43,959 bases of DNA from a virus. Shown one piece after another: positions 1 through 7,990 of the stretch. The notes below the pieces were generated by a model that saw nothing but the letters and a program-made list of their open reading frames with translations, searched no databases and was not told the origin of the DNA. A program made the translations under genes and the position numbers. The stretch's first letter is position 1; each line of letters begins with the position of its first letter. Location: the IMG/VR virus record IMGVR_UViG_3300014868_000003, positions 1 through 43,959 of that record. One strand, given 5' to 3'.

Positions 1-183
1 CTGCACCTTGAGCGGGCCGGAATGGACGATGTGATCGGTCATTGGTTCATCCAGGGAGGCAAGATGCTGTTCGGCCACATCTGCGGCCAGAATGCCGATG
101 AAGTCGTGTCGTCAATCCTTAAAGTCGTGCGCGATCCAAGGCCGGATGCTGGCCCGAGACGAGAGGAACCTGCCAATGGCTGA
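1..183 (+). CDS. 3' part of small coiled-coil protein (junction-spanning gene)
   Basis: Frame 1 is open from the first base to a TGA at 181-183. The 60 readable residues end in a Pro/Arg-rich tail (VRDPRPDAGPRREEPANG). No start is seen here. The last gene of the window (from 43806) runs off the other end in a frame that joins this one if the shared 7 bases ctgcacc are merged, giving a 109-residue protein: a helical N-terminal half with an EAARVVLAALEQAE segment, then a mixed hydrophobic part with IGHWFIQGGKMLFGHICG. It overlaps the next gene by 8 bases (ATGGCTGA). Function unknown; the junction join is an inference. Confidence 0.55.
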   Translation: MHLERAGMDDVIGHWFIQGGKMLFGHICGQNADEVVSSILKVVRDPRPDAGPRREEPANG

Positions 184-718
184 TCACGATCCCACTCTCT
201 CGGCCCGTCAGGCGCTAGAGGCGGCGCTGACGGATGAAGTGCTGAACCGTGCGCTTGAGAAACGCGCCGATACCTATCTCGCCTCGTTGCGGTTGGAGGT
301 GTCCACGGCACTGCTCCCGGCGTTCGTGGCGCTCAGGCAGGAGCGAGACGAGGCGCGGGCCATGCTGATCTGCGACGTGTGCAACGGCAAGGGGCGCGTC
401 GATGAGACCACCGGCTGCGTCTGCGAAGGCGCGGGCACGATCACGGCCGCGTTGACGCACTCGCGCGAATGGCTGCTACGCCTCACGAAGCGCGATCAGG
501 AACACTACGCGGATCTGGACATGGAGAAGGCCCGTGCCGATCAGGCCGAATCCCGCCTCGCCGCCCTGGAGGGGGAGATCGCCGCGCTGCGACGTGCGTG
601 TTCAGCCGCGTTGGGCGAATTGTGGGCGACCTATGGGGAGAACGCCCGGACGTTGCCGTTGCTGATAAGGCTGGAGAATGCGCTCCCAGCGCCGCCGTCC
701 CCGTCGAGGGAGCCGTGA
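176..718 (+). CDS. coiled-coil protein with DnaJ-type CxxCxGxG knuckle
   Basis: 180 residues from ATG 176, preceded by a GAGAGGAA ribosome site and overlapping the upstream gene by 8 bases. The middle holds a cysteine knuckle, CDVCNGKGRV then CVCEGAGTI, which resembles one repeat of the DnaJ zinc-binding region (CxxCxGxG). Helices rich in Glu/Ala/Arg flank it (for example ALEGEIAALRRACSAALGEL), and the C-terminus is a Pro/Ser tail (LPAPPSPSREP). A similar tail ends the gene at 43177-43809, so the two may be distant paralogues. No function is recognised; a zinc-binding helper or regulatory protein is only a guess. Confidence 0.75.
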   Translation: MADHDPTLSARQALEAALTDEVLNRALEKRADTYLASLRLEVSTALLPAFVALRQERDEARAMLICDVCNGKGRVDETTGCVCEGAGTITAALTHSREWLLRLTKRDQEHYADLDMEKARADQAESRLAALEGEIAALRRACSAALGELWATYGENARTLPLLIRLENALPAPPSPSREP

Positions 719-849
719 TGAGCGACGACACTGTGAAACTCATAGCCGTGGCCGTGCTTGTGGTGCCGACGTTGTTGTTCTATGCCGTTGGCTGGTGGTT
801 GTGTAGTCGCGGCGCTTCGAGCACTCCGCGGGAACGGGGGAGAGGATGA
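718..849 (+). CDS. small single-span membrane protein
   Basis: 43 residues. ATG 718 overlaps the upstream stop (TGATG). Residues about 7-29 form one hydrophobic segment (LIAVAVLVVPTLLFYAVGWW) followed by a short Arg-rich tail (RGASSTPRERGRG), which by the positive-inside rule would face the cytoplasm. Its stop overlaps the next start (ATGA). Lone membrane peptides like this recur at 2748, 3206 and 34162. Function unknown. Confidence 0.6.
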   Translation: MSDDTVKLIAVAVLVVPTLLFYAVGWWLCSRGASSTPRERGRG

Positions 850-1172
850 GTGAGACAGCACCGAAAGGCGTTTACGTGTATCAGCCGGACCCGCCGCGGA
901 AGGACGGCCGGATGTTCGGGCTCGGCGGCTTGCCGTTTGGCACCATGAGCAAGGGACTCACCCGCGAGGAGGCCGATGCGTTCGCGGACGCGCTGAACGA
1001 CATCTGCTGGATGACGGAGCGGTGTGCGTCGTGCGGGCATCGGTTCGCGTTTGAATCGTCCGACTGTCCGCAATGCGATGAGAAGGCGGCCCCACCGTGG
1101 GAGATTCCTGAGACGTGGCCGGAACGCTGCGAGTGCGACCGCTGCGTAAATGCTCGGAAGAGGAGCCGATGA
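846..1172 (+). CDS. small zinc-ribbon protein
   Basis: 108 residues from an ATG overlapping the previous stop (ATGA). The N-terminal part has a short helix (LTREEADAFADALNDI). Next come CASCGHRF and CPQCDEK, a classic two-knuckle zinc ribbon, and then a second pair, CECDRC, near the basic C-terminus (NARKRSR). Four cysteines spaced CxxC-n-CxxC would bind one zinc; nucleic-acid or protein contact is likely but not shown. It belongs to a chain of overlapping small genes. Confidence 0.7.
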   Translation: MSETAPKGVYVYQPDPPRKDGRMFGLGGLPFGTMSKGLTREEADAFADALNDICWMTERCASCGHRFAFESSDCPQCDEKAAPPWEIPETWPERCECDRCVNARKRSR

Positions 1173-1480
1173 TGACGCCCCCGACGACGGCGGAGCTGCG
1201 GGTTGAGCCGATGGACCCTCAGCCGCCACGCGGGATTCGGTATCTGCTCGGGCGTGAGTCGTGGCTGGCCGAGTCCGCGCAAACGCCGCTACGGCTGCAT
1301 ATCGAACAGTGGGGCAACCTCGGGCCGATGGAATTGGACCCGACGATCACAGCGAACGCAGCCGGCTTTCGCGTGCGGTCGTTAGATATTCCGGCGCCGG
1401 AGTGGGCGCGAGGCTTTGCCACACGAGACGGTGTGCTCGTGTGGACGAGTGGAGCTCGCCACGGTGGAGATTTGCCATGA
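1169..1480 (+). CDS. hypothetical protein in small-gene operon
   Basis: 103 residues from tandem ATGs at 1169/1172; the first overlaps the previous stop (ATGA). The protein looks folded and soluble, with strand-like stretches such as IRYLLGRESWLAE and LRLHIEQWGNLGPMEL and no cysteine motif or membrane helix. The stop overlaps the next start (ATGA). No family recognised; translational coupling to both neighbours is the main support. Confidence 0.65.
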   Translation: MMTPPTTAELRVEPMDPQPPRGIRYLLGRESWLAESAQTPLRLHIEQWGNLGPMELDPTITANAAGFRVRSLDIPAPEWARGFATRDGVLVWTSGARHGGDLP

Positions 1481-2751
1481 GCCTGACGCGAGAAGAATTG
1501 GACGATGCGCTGGGGTTTCTCGACCGCGACTTCGCGGTAAAGATTCGCGTCGTCGATGCGGTGTTGGCCGCGCTCCGGTCCCAGCCCGCCCAGGAGCGGA
1601 GCGATCCGCTCGGTGCCGAACTCGCCCGGCAAGGACGCAGTGATCTACGTCCAGTAGCCGATGCGCTGCTGACGGCCATGCGCGCTGGACGGCCAGGATT
1701 GAATGCGCCGGTCGATGAGGATCGCACCCCGAGGTGTCTGGCGTGCTCACACTGGAAGCACCAGCCCAGCCGGTGCGTCGGCCAAGTTGGCCCTGATGAG
1801 CACGCCAACTATTACCGCTGCGGGTGTCGATACGGCGTCGAACCAAAGGCCACCACGGAGCCCTCCCCTGTCTCAGCCCCGCCCGCCCCGAGGGGAGAGA
1901 CGCCCGATACGCCCGCGTCAATCCGCGAACTAGCCGCCATCGTCGGCATCGGCGCACTCGGACAGCAGAGCGACAGCAACCGGGCCACGTTGAAAGCCGC
2001 CCACGATGCGCTGCGGCGCTATGCGGATCTCCTAGAGTCTCCCTTGCGATTGGCCGACGAAGCCCGCGCCATCGTGTTCGGGGAGCCCGCGCCCGCCCCC
2101 GCGGAGACGCCCGCGGAGACGACGCCGCCCGCCGCCCCGCTTCAGCACACGTTGAAAGTCTGGCCGCAGTTCTTCGCCGCGCTGGACTCAGGCGCGAAAG
2201 GCTTTGAGGTCCGCAAGGACGATCGCAACTTCCAGGTAGGCGATATATTGCGGCTGCGCGAGTGGAGCGAGGCAAGCGGCTACAGCGGCCGAGAGACTAC
2301 ACGAACCGTGAGCTACGTGCTGCGCGATTGGGCTGGGCTGTCGCCAGATTACGTTGTGATGAGCCTCAATCCACCGCTTCCACCGCCGAGCCCGGTGTCC
2401 CCAGAGGCGGACATCATCGCGGCGCAGGAAGCCCGCTGGGATGCCCCGCCGAGCCCGGTGGAGCCGCCGAAGGATGAGCCCGACGTCGCGTTCGCCTTGG
2501 ACCTCATGGACAAGATCGACGCGGGACTTGAACGGTTGGGCATAGCGCCACTGGACGCGCAGGCCGACGTGGAGCGCGAAGCCATCCGGGCGCATCTCTC
2601 GGCTAGAGTCGCGGAGTTGAAAGACAAGCTCGCCCAGACACCGAGCGATTGGGATCGGCTGACTGACCGGGCCGCGCTCGGCATGTTCCTGTCAGTGTTG
2701 GCGTCGGAACTCTCGCGGCTCACCTCCGTGCGAGAGGGAGAGGGACAGTGA
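1477..2751 (+). CDS. multidomain protein with DUF3850 (ASCH-like) domain
   Basis: 424 residues from ATG 1477 (ATGA overlap). Residues about 222-298 match the DUF3850 pattern, an ASCH/PUA-related fold proposed to bind RNA: TLKVWPQFFAALDSGAKGFE, then VRKDDRNFQVGDILRLREW, then a strand ending DYVVMSLNPP. Upstream are helices (LTREELDDALGFLD) and a cysteine cluster around residues 89-120 (CLACSHW, RCGCRYG) that may bind zinc. Pro/Thr-rich linkers separate the parts, and the C-terminus is helical. DUF3850 is usually a small stand-alone protein, so carrying it inside a 424-residue protein is unusual. RNA binding is inferred from the family only. Confidence 0.75.
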   Translation: MSLTREELDDALGFLDRDFAVKIRVVDAVLAALRSQPAQERSDPLGAELARQGRSDLRPVADALLTAMRAGRPGLNAPVDEDRTPRCLACSHWKHQPSRCVGQVGPDEHANYYRCGCRYGVEPKATTEPSPVSAPPAPRGETPDTPASIRELAAIVGIGALGQQSDSNRATLKAAHDALRRYADLLESPLRLADEARAIVFGEPAPAPAETPAETTPPAAPLQHTLKVWPQFFAALDSGAKGFEVRKDDRNFQVGDILRLREWSEASGYSGRETTRTVSYVLRDWAGLSPDYVVMSLNPPLPPPSPVSPEADIIAAQEARWDAPPSPVEPPKDEPDVAFALDLMDKIDAGLERLGIAPLDAQADVEREAIRAHLSARVAELKDKLAQTPSDWDRLTDRAALGMFLSVLASELSRLTSVREGEGQ

Positions 2752-2840
2752 TCGAAATCGGCCCGAACCTGATGCACGCGCTGGGTATGATCGCCGGCGC
2801 GATGGCTTTTGCCGTGCTCATGTGGGCAATTACGCGATGA
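2748..2840 (+). CDS. 30-residue single-span membrane peptide
   Basis: GTG 2748 overlaps the upstream stop (GTGA). The product, about 30 residues, is nearly all one hydrophobic helix (LGMIAGAMAFAVLMWAI) after a short polar start (IEIGPN) and ends in TR. It is supported by frame-consistent coupling to its neighbours and by similar tiny membrane ORFs at 718, 3206 and 34162. Function unknown. Confidence 0.45.
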   Translation: MIEIGPNLMHALGMIAGAMAFAVLMWAITR

Positions 2841-2881
2841 CGCCAATTGCGGTGCGAGAGGGAGAGGAGCCCGCCCGATGA
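2837..2881 (+). CDS. 14-codon bridging mini-ORF
   Basis: ATG 2837 overlaps the stop of the membrane peptide, and the TGA at 2879-2881 overlaps the next gene's ATG 2878; both junctions read ATGA. The 14-residue product (MTPIAVREGEEPAR) has no fold. It may simply carry ribosomes across the gap. A second 14-codon ORF with the same double overlap occurs at 42265-42309. Confidence 0.25.
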   Translation: MTPIAVREGEEPAR

Positions 2882-3198
2882 GTGAGCCCTTCGATCTCGC
2901 CAAGGTGAAAGCCAACGCGGCGCAGGCTGACGGTGCATTTATCGCTGACGTGGCTGGCTGTGAGTTGGGCGAACGCGAGGCGGATTACCTCGACACGGTG
3001 TTGCCCACTCGACTGCTCGCCCTGCACGCGGCGCTCGTCCGGTATCGGCAAGAACTAGTCACACGCTCCGGGCGGAAAGAGATCCATATGCCGCATTACG
3101 ACACGCCAGAAATACAGATGCAGGTCGCAGTTGTACGAGCCTCAGAACAGGCGGCTGCTGAGGCCCTGGCCGCCTTCGATCAGGCGGTGACGCTGTGA
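2878..3198 (+). CDS. helical hypothetical protein
   Basis: 106 residues from ATG 2878, with a GAGAGGAG ribosome site 8-15 bases upstream. The sequence is mostly amphipathic helix: DLAKVKANAAQADGAF, TRLLALHAALVRYRQEL and a final Ala/Glu-rich stretch (ASEQAAAEALAAFDQAV). No cysteine or membrane motif. It lies just before the terminase genes and could be an early/late boundary protein. No family recognised. Confidence 0.6.
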   Translation: MSEPFDLAKVKANAAQADGAFIADVAGCELGEREADYLDTVLPTRLLALHAALVRYRQELVTRSGRKEIHMPHYDTPEIQMQVAVVRASEQAAAEALAAFDQAVTL

Positions 3199-3205
3199 GG
3201 GATCC

Positions 3206-3295
3206 ATGCTGCCCGATTCCGAGACGCTCCCACTCCTGATCGCGGTGGGTATTGGCCTGCTCGGCGCCTGCGTCTGGCTGCTCTGGCCTGGCTGA
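3206..3295 (+). CDS. 29-residue single-span membrane peptide
   Basis: ATG 3206 has a GTGAGGGA ribosome-site-like stretch about 5 bases upstream, at the end of the preceding gene. The 29-residue product is one hydrophobic helix (LLIAVGIGLLGACVWLLW) after an acidic start (LPDSET). Function unknown; it resembles the other tiny membrane ORFs of this region. Confidence 0.45.
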   Translation: MLPDSETLPLLIAVGIGLLGACVWLLWPG

Positions 3296-3357
3296 CCCGA
3301 TGGGCTATCGGCACATCGCCTATATCGGCAAGTGCTAGAATACCGGCCAACGCCACC
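3296..3357 (+). promoter_or_regulatory. candidate promoter before the terminase genes
   Basis: This 62-base gap separates the small-gene operon from the packaging genes. It contains TGCTAGAAT at 3333-3341, an extended -10 (TGnTATAAT) with one mismatch. No good -35 is seen, which extended -10 promoters can tolerate. TATCGGC occurs twice just upstream (3306-3312 and 3323-3329). A late promoter here fits the gene order but is an inference. Confidence 0.3.
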
Positions 3358-3705
3358 GTGCCAAACAACGCCGGATCAACGGGCGGGGTCACGGGCCGCG
3401 GCTTTCTCCCCGGGCGTAGCGGCAATCTGAAAGGGCGCCCGCCGAGTATCGCAGCCCACCTGCAGAAGAAATACGGACGTGACGGGCAGAAGCTCATCGC
3501 GGAACTTCACACGCTCGCCTTCAAGAGCAAGACCGACAAAGTCCGCGTCCAGGCATTGGGCATGCTGCTCGACCGCGGCTGGGGACGCGCGAAGGAAACG
3601 GTTAGCATCGAGACGCCCGGGACGTTGCGGCTTGAGCACTCGGGCACCGACGAGCTGATGGCGCGGCTGCAGAAGTTGACGGACGCCCTGAGTCGCCGTC
3701 GATGA
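3358..3705 (+). CDS. terminase small-subunit-like protein (DUF5681-type)
   Basis: 115 residues from GTG 3358. The N-terminus has the glycine/proline pattern GFLPGRSGNLKGRPPS typical of DUF5681 proteins encoded next to phage terminases, followed by a helical region (GQKLIAELHTLAF, KVRVQALGMLLDRGWG). It probably recognises phage DNA and delivers it to the large subunit. The stop overlaps the terL start (ATGA), which strongly supports the role. The exact family assignment rests on the N-terminal motif. Confidence 0.7.
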   Translation: MPNNAGSTGGVTGRGFLPGRSGNLKGRPPSIAAHLQKKYGRDGQKLIAELHTLAFKSKTDKVRVQALGMLLDRGWGRAKETVSIETPGTLRLEHSGTDELMARLQKLTDALSRRR

Positions 3706-5192
3706 CGGTCGCCGAGTACGAGGCCATCGAACGCGAAGTCGACGCCATCGAAGCTGAACTCGCGCGCCGCTCCTTGCGGCAGTTCGTGGAGACGGCCTGG
3801 CCGTTCGTCGAGCCCGACGTCCCCTTCTGTAGCAACTGGCACATCGACGCCCTCTGTGCCCAACTCGAGCGGGTGAGCCGTGGCGAGATTGACCGGCTGT
3901 TAATCAACGTCCCCCCGGGCACGATGAAGTCGCTGATCGTCTCCGTGCTGTGGCCGGCGTGGGAGTGGGCGTCGAATCCCGCCCTCCGGTATCTGACCTT
4001 CAGCTATTCCGAGCAGTTGACGATTCGCGACAACCTCCGAGTCCGAGACATCCTGCAATCGTCCTGGTATCAACGGCACTTCCCTGGCACGGCCCTGCGG
4101 GCGGACCAGAACGCCAAGCTGCAATTCGACACGACGGCGTCAGGCTGGCGGCAAGCCTCATCGGTGGGTGGCCGCGGGACTGGCATGCACCCCGACCGGA
4201 TCATCATCGACGACCCGCACTCCGCGATGCAGGCGCACTCGGAGGCCGAGCGTATGGCCGTGTCCATGTGGGTGGATGGCACGGTGAGCAGCCGCGGCAT
4301 CGTCCGAGGCGTGGCCGTCGTCGTCATCATGCAGCGGTTGCATGAGCAAGACTTGTCGGGCTACCTGCTCGCCAAGGGCGGGTGGACGCACATCCGCTGG
4401 CCCATGCGGTACGAGCCGGACCGGCCGGACCCCTTGGACCCCAGGACCGAACGCGGGGAGCTGCTGTGGCCGGCGCTGTTCACCGAGGCCCGCGTGTCCC
4501 GCCTCGAGCGCGACATGGGGAGTTACGAAGCGGCTGGGCAGCTCCAGCAGCATCCGACGCCCCCCGAAGGCGGGCTCATCAAGCGGTCGTGGTGGAAGTG
4601 GTACCCGCCCGAAGATCCGCACCTGTTGGGCGCGTTGCGCGAGATCGTGATCTCCGTCGACACGGCCACGAAGGCGAAGGAAACGAACGACTATTCCGCG
4701 ATTGGCGTCTGGGGCAAGAACGGCGGGCCTGACGTCTACGGGCTTCGCATGCTCAGGGGCCATTGGGAGTACCCCGAACTCATCCGGCAACTGCTCGCCG
4801 TGCATGCGGACGTCAAAGTCCGGTGGCCGATGGTGCTCCCAACCGTGGTCGTGGAAGATGCGAGCGCGGGCCCGGAAGTCGTGGCCGAGTTGAAACGCCG
4901 GATTCCCGGGGTCATTGGCGAGCATCCGAAGGGCGACAAGGTCTCCCGGGTGCATGCCGTGCTGCCTGCCATCGAGGCCGGGAACGTGTGGCTGCCCGGG
5001 CGAGCTCTATCTGACGGCCGCCTCGACCGCAACATGATGAACCTCCCCGGGTGGGTCGATCCCTTCGTGGAAGAGTGCGCCGCGTTCCCGATGGGCGCGC
5101 ACGATGACCAGGTCGACCAGCTCTCGCAAGCCTTGCGCCGACTGTGCGCCCCCAGAACCGCTTTGGGCTTTGTCACCATGCCCGGACTGTAG
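3702..5192 (+). CDS. terL: terminase large subunit
   Basis: 496 residues; ATP-driven DNA packaging motor with a C-terminal nuclease. The Walker A-like loop NVPPGTMKS sits at 69-77 (the deviant form common in TerL), Walker B IIIDDP at 167-172 and the coupling region MQRLHEQDLSG at 210-220. The RNase H-fold nuclease starts with SVDTATKAKETNDYSA (318-333, catalytic Asp 320), has VVVEDASAG at 382-390 and ends with HDDQVDQ at 468-474. Length and order are normal for the family. ATG 3702 overlaps the small subunit gene. The portal gene follows after 9 bases. Confidence 0.95.
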   Translation: MTVAEYEAIEREVDAIEAELARRSLRQFVETAWPFVEPDVPFCSNWHIDALCAQLERVSRGEIDRLLINVPPGTMKSLIVSVLWPAWEWASNPALRYLTFSYSEQLTIRDNLRVRDILQSSWYQRHFPGTALRADQNAKLQFDTTASGWRQASSVGGRGTGMHPDRIIIDDPHSAMQAHSEAERMAVSMWVDGTVSSRGIVRGVAVVVIMQRLHEQDLSGYLLAKGGWTHIRWPMRYEPDRPDPLDPRTERGELLWPALFTEARVSRLERDMGSYEAAGQLQQHPTPPEGGLIKRSWWKWYPPEDPHLLGALREIVISVDTATKAKETNDYSAIGVWGKNGGPDVYGLRMLRGHWEYPELIRQLLAVHADVKVRWPMVLPTVVVEDASAGPEVVAELKRRIPGVIGEHPKGDKVSRVHAVLPAIEAGNVWLPGRALSDGRLDRNMMNLPGWVDPFVEECAAFPMGAHDDQVDQLSQALRRLCAPRTALGFVTMPGL

Positions 5193-5201
5193 AGACTCCC
5201 C

Positions 5202-6758
5202 ATGCCGAATCCCGGATCGTCGAAGCACGTCCACCCGCTCTATGCCACCTGGTCGCCGACGTGGCGCATGGCCTATGACGTTTACGAAGGCGCCGGCGGC
5301 TTTCTCGACCCGGACCGGCCGTACCTTGTGCCACACCCGCGCGAGTGGCTCGACCATTCCGTCACCGACACGACCACGGGCGGGATGAAGCCGAATCCCA
5401 ACCCGACGTCCCCGAGCCCGAAACTGAACATGCGCCGGAAGCTAGCGCGGTACGAAAACGTCGCCGGCATCCTGGTCGAGACGGTGGAAGGCCCGCTGTT
5501 CCGCACGCCCCCGACGCGGAGCTTCGCGTCCGAGACGCCGGATGCACGGCTCGACGCGTGGCTGGCGAACGTCGACGGGCTGGGCTCAAGCCTGGATCTA
5601 TTCCTCCACGACTCGTGGAACGTGGCGGCCGCGTTCGGGCACGCGATCATGCTGGCCGACAAGTCCAAGGTGGAACCGGGGACCGCGGCCGATACCCAGG
5701 GCCCGATGCTCTCCCGCTACACGCCGCTCGACATGATCGACTGGCTGGAGGACGACAAGGGGCAGCTCATCGCGGTCAAGCTCATCGAAGGCGTCACGCG
5801 GACGGGCTTCGACGTCAGCGCGAAGGTCACCGACCATCAGGTGCGCGTGGTCGACGAAGAGAAGTGGACACTGTACGACAAGGGCGGGAAACAGATCGAC
5901 CAGGCGGCCCACGGCTTCGGGCGGTTGCCGATTGTTATTCTCTACGGCCGGCGCCGCAAGCTGATCCCGCTCCTTGGCAAGCCCATCATGGGCGACCCCA
6001 TGCTGTACATCGACCTCTACAACCTGCAGTCCGAAGTCCGGGAGCTGCTCCGGAATCAGACCTTCGCGATCCTGAACGTGCCCACCGGGAAGGATTCGAC
6101 CGTCGAGCAGGAGACGGCGAAACTCGGGCGCCAGTCTGGGACGTCAAATGTCATGTTTTCGACCGAGCCGGCCAGCTTCATCGCGCCGCCGGAGACGAAC
6201 GTCGCCGCGTACCACGAGCACATCGACCGCCTCGGCCGCATGATCTATCGGCTTGTGGCTGTCCCGTGGGAGTCAGACAGCCGTGACTCGGAAAGTGCGG
6301 ATTCTCGCAAGTTGAAGCGGGCGGACCTTCACTCGGCCCTCGTGAGCTATACCGGCGAGATTCAACGGGCCGACGATACGCTGCTCGAGCTGGCCTACCG
6401 CGCGCTGTTCGGGGAGGACGGCTGGGAGAAAGCCCGCGACAAGGACGAGCCATCGACGTCGTACTCGCAGGACTTCGAGTTGCCCGACCTTGATGCCGTG
6501 GTGGAGCGGTGCTCGAAGGCGATCACGTTGGACCTGGGCGAGACGGCCACGAAGGAACTCAAGAAACAGACGGTGGCGCAGTTGTTGCCCCAGGTGAACG
6601 AGGACACGAAGACACAGATCCACGACGAGATCGACGCGATGAAGGTGCTGACGGCTGACGAGAAGCGGGCCGAGATGCTGGAGGCGAGTGCGGCGCGCAT
6701 GGGGGCGAGGCCGCCCATGAAGCCCGGTGAGCCGAAGCCGCCGGCGACGGTGCAGTAG
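5202..6758 (+). CDS. portal protein
   Basis: 518 residues from ATG 5202. Position directly after terL, length, and an N-terminal segment (HPLYATWSPTWRMAYDVYEG) fit the DUF4055-like portal group. The middle has the typical alternation of strands with a long helix (LYNLQSEVRELLRNQTF), and the C-terminus is helical and charged (DADE-rich, ending KPGEPKPPATVQ). It would form the dodecameric ring at the capsid vertex, dock the terminase and pass DNA. The stop and the next GTG share one base (TAGTG). Confidence 0.85.
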   Translation: MPNPGSSKHVHPLYATWSPTWRMAYDVYEGAGGFLDPDRPYLVPHPREWLDHSVTDTTTGGMKPNPNPTSPSPKLNMRRKLARYENVAGILVETVEGPLFRTPPTRSFASETPDARLDAWLANVDGLGSSLDLFLHDSWNVAAAFGHAIMLADKSKVEPGTAADTQGPMLSRYTPLDMIDWLEDDKGQLIAVKLIEGVTRTGFDVSAKVTDHQVRVVDEEKWTLYDKGGKQIDQAAHGFGRLPIVILYGRRRKLIPLLGKPIMGDPMLYIDLYNLQSEVRELLRNQTFAILNVPTGKDSTVEQETAKLGRQSGTSNVMFSTEPASFIAPPETNVAAYHEHIDRLGRMIYRLVAVPWESDSRDSESADSRKLKRADLHSALVSYTGEIQRADDTLLELAYRALFGEDGWEKARDKDEPSTSYSQDFELPDLDAVVERCSKAITLDLGETATKELKKQTVAQLLPQVNEDTKTQIHDEIDAMKVLTADEKRAEMLEASAARMGARPPMKPGEPKPPATVQ

Positions 6759-7621
6759 TGGGCGAGCTTCAGCGCCTGATCGCGCGCGCGAATCGCATGG
6801 CCGAGGCTGGGGAACTCGTCTCGGCACAGTTCGCCCGTGAACTCGCCCGCGTGTGGCGCGATGCCGAACGGCAACTGCGGCGGCTACTCGCTGAAGCCCG
6901 CCCTGACAGCCTGACGGCGGCGATCACGGCGACACGGGCTGTCGTGCTCCGCGATCAAGTCCGGCAAGCCTTGGCCTCAGCCGGCTACGATACGCTCGTC
7001 GCGGCCGCCACCCAAGCCAGCGCGGAAACGCTCATCCTGGCCCACCTGGGCGCCGCCGACGTCACGGAAATCGCGGCCCTGACCCAGGCCTCACAGGGCA
7101 CGCTCGAAGCCCTCCGACGCGTTGCCGCCACGGATCTCTTTCAGCAGGGGGACGAAGTCGCGACGTCGCTGTGGCGCTCGCTGGTGCAGCAGGTGTTTAC
7201 GACACGGCCCGCGCGAGAGATCGTGGACGACTTGGCGGACGCGCTCGACCATGAACTCGCCTCGGTGCAAACCCTGTTCGATACGCAGATGTCGATCTAC
7301 AGCCGGCAGGTCGAAGCCGTGGCGACTCAGGATCTCGGGCCTGACCAGCCGTATCTCTACGTGGGGCCGGCGGACGACCGGACGCGCGACTTCTGCCTGG
7401 AGTATCTCGGGCAAGTGCTGCCAAGGGCTGAGATCGAAGACCTCGACAACGGCCAGCTTCCCAACTCGTTTCTGACCGGCGGTGGTTTCAACTGCCGGCA
7501 TGCCTGGCTGGCGGTGGAATCCGAGGAATTACGGGCCCTGTCTGGCACGGACGAGCGGGCGCCTGAAGTGCGGCCGCTCGTCACACGGCAACGGGAACGA
7601 CGCCGGAAGCCTGCCGCCTGA
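6758..7621 (+). CDS. minor head protein, Mu gpF-like
   Basis: 287 residues from GTG 6758. The N-terminal half is helical (LARVWRDAERQLRRLLAEA). The C-terminal half has the Mu F/SPP1 gp7 head morphogenesis signature: VGPADDRTRDFCLEYLGQV, then NSFLTGGGFNCRHAWLAV, with two cysteines and a histidine conserved in that family. These proteins sit at the portal vertex and may protect or guide DNA. Gene order portal then gpF-like is standard. The basic C-terminus (RQRERRRKPAA) is disordered. Confidence 0.8.
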   Translation: MGELQRLIARANRMAEAGELVSAQFARELARVWRDAERQLRRLLAEARPDSLTAAITATRAVVLRDQVRQALASAGYDTLVAAATQASAETLILAHLGAADVTEIAALTQASQGTLEALRRVAATDLFQQGDEVATSLWRSLVQQVFTTRPAREIVDDLADALDHELASVQTLFDTQMSIYSRQVEAVATQDLGPDQPYLYVGPADDRTRDFCLEYLGQVLPRAEIEDLDNGQLPNSFLTGGGFNCRHAWLAVESEELRALSGTDERAPEVRPLVTRQRERRRKPAA

Positions 7622-7695
7622 CCCCTACGGGTAGCGTGAGTGTTCCACATGGAACGTCGGTATTGACATATCGGCTATACTGCGATTGCCCCCAG
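7622..7695 (+). promoter_or_regulatory. short gap with promoter-like elements
   Basis: The gap carries TTGACA (7663-7668) and TATACT (7676-7681), each close to a sigma-70 hexamer, but only 7 bases lie between them, so they cannot act together as a standard promoter. GTG 7636 could extend the next gene upstream, but the added residues look non-coding. Any regulatory role is uncertain. Confidence 0.2.
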
Positions 7696-7989
7696 ATGGT
7701 GACTATTGCCGTCTCGCGCAACTTTGGCCCGCTGACCGCGGTCGAACTCCTGACGCGCGAGGACTTCGCCGCGATTGGCCGTCTGGCCCGTGAACGGATC
7801 GTCCGCCGCACGCAACAGGGCCGCGACGAGCACGACCGTTCCTTCGTCCCGTACACCCCGGAATACGCCGCGCAGAAAGCCGCACTCGGGACGTCCGCGG
7901 GCGTCAATCTCCAACTGTCCGGCCAGATGTTGAACGCGATCACGGTGGAGCCCGATGCCAAGGGCGTCACGTTGAGCTTCTCGAGTTGA
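7696..7989 (+). CDS. gpG-like virion morphogenesis protein, N-terminal part
   Basis: 97 residues from ATG 7696; an upstream GTG at 7636 is possible but its extra residues look non-coding. The sequence SRNFGPLTAVELLTREDF, then YTPEYAAQKAA and LQLSGQMLNAITVEP, matches the N-terminal part of Mu gpG/HK97 gp10-type connector or head-completion proteins. Translation stops at TGA 7987-7989, exactly where the family continues with the YHQ..G...RPFFG region. That region is encoded immediately downstream in the +1 frame, so the gene appears frameshifted or split. Confidence 0.65.
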   Translation: MVTIAVSRNFGPLTAVELLTREDFAAIGRLARERIVRRTQQGRDEHDRSFVPYTPEYAAQKAALGTSAGVNLQLSGQMLNAITVEPDAKGVTLSFSS

Positions 7990-7990
7990 C

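Noticed and set aside
469-715. Upstream extension of the ORF ending at 849
   Set aside because: It lies inside the 176-718 gene in another frame. ATG 718 with TGATG overlap is a better start, and the extra residues look like frame noise.
4158-4955. Large minus-strand ORF across the terminase gene
   Set aside because: Antisense shadow of a well-supported plus gene; no recognisable motif and rich in His/Arg/Pro typical of shadow frames in high-GC DNA.
7663-7681. Promoter at TTGACA/TATACT
   Set aside because: Both hexamers are good but only 7 bases apart, too close for sigma-70 use.
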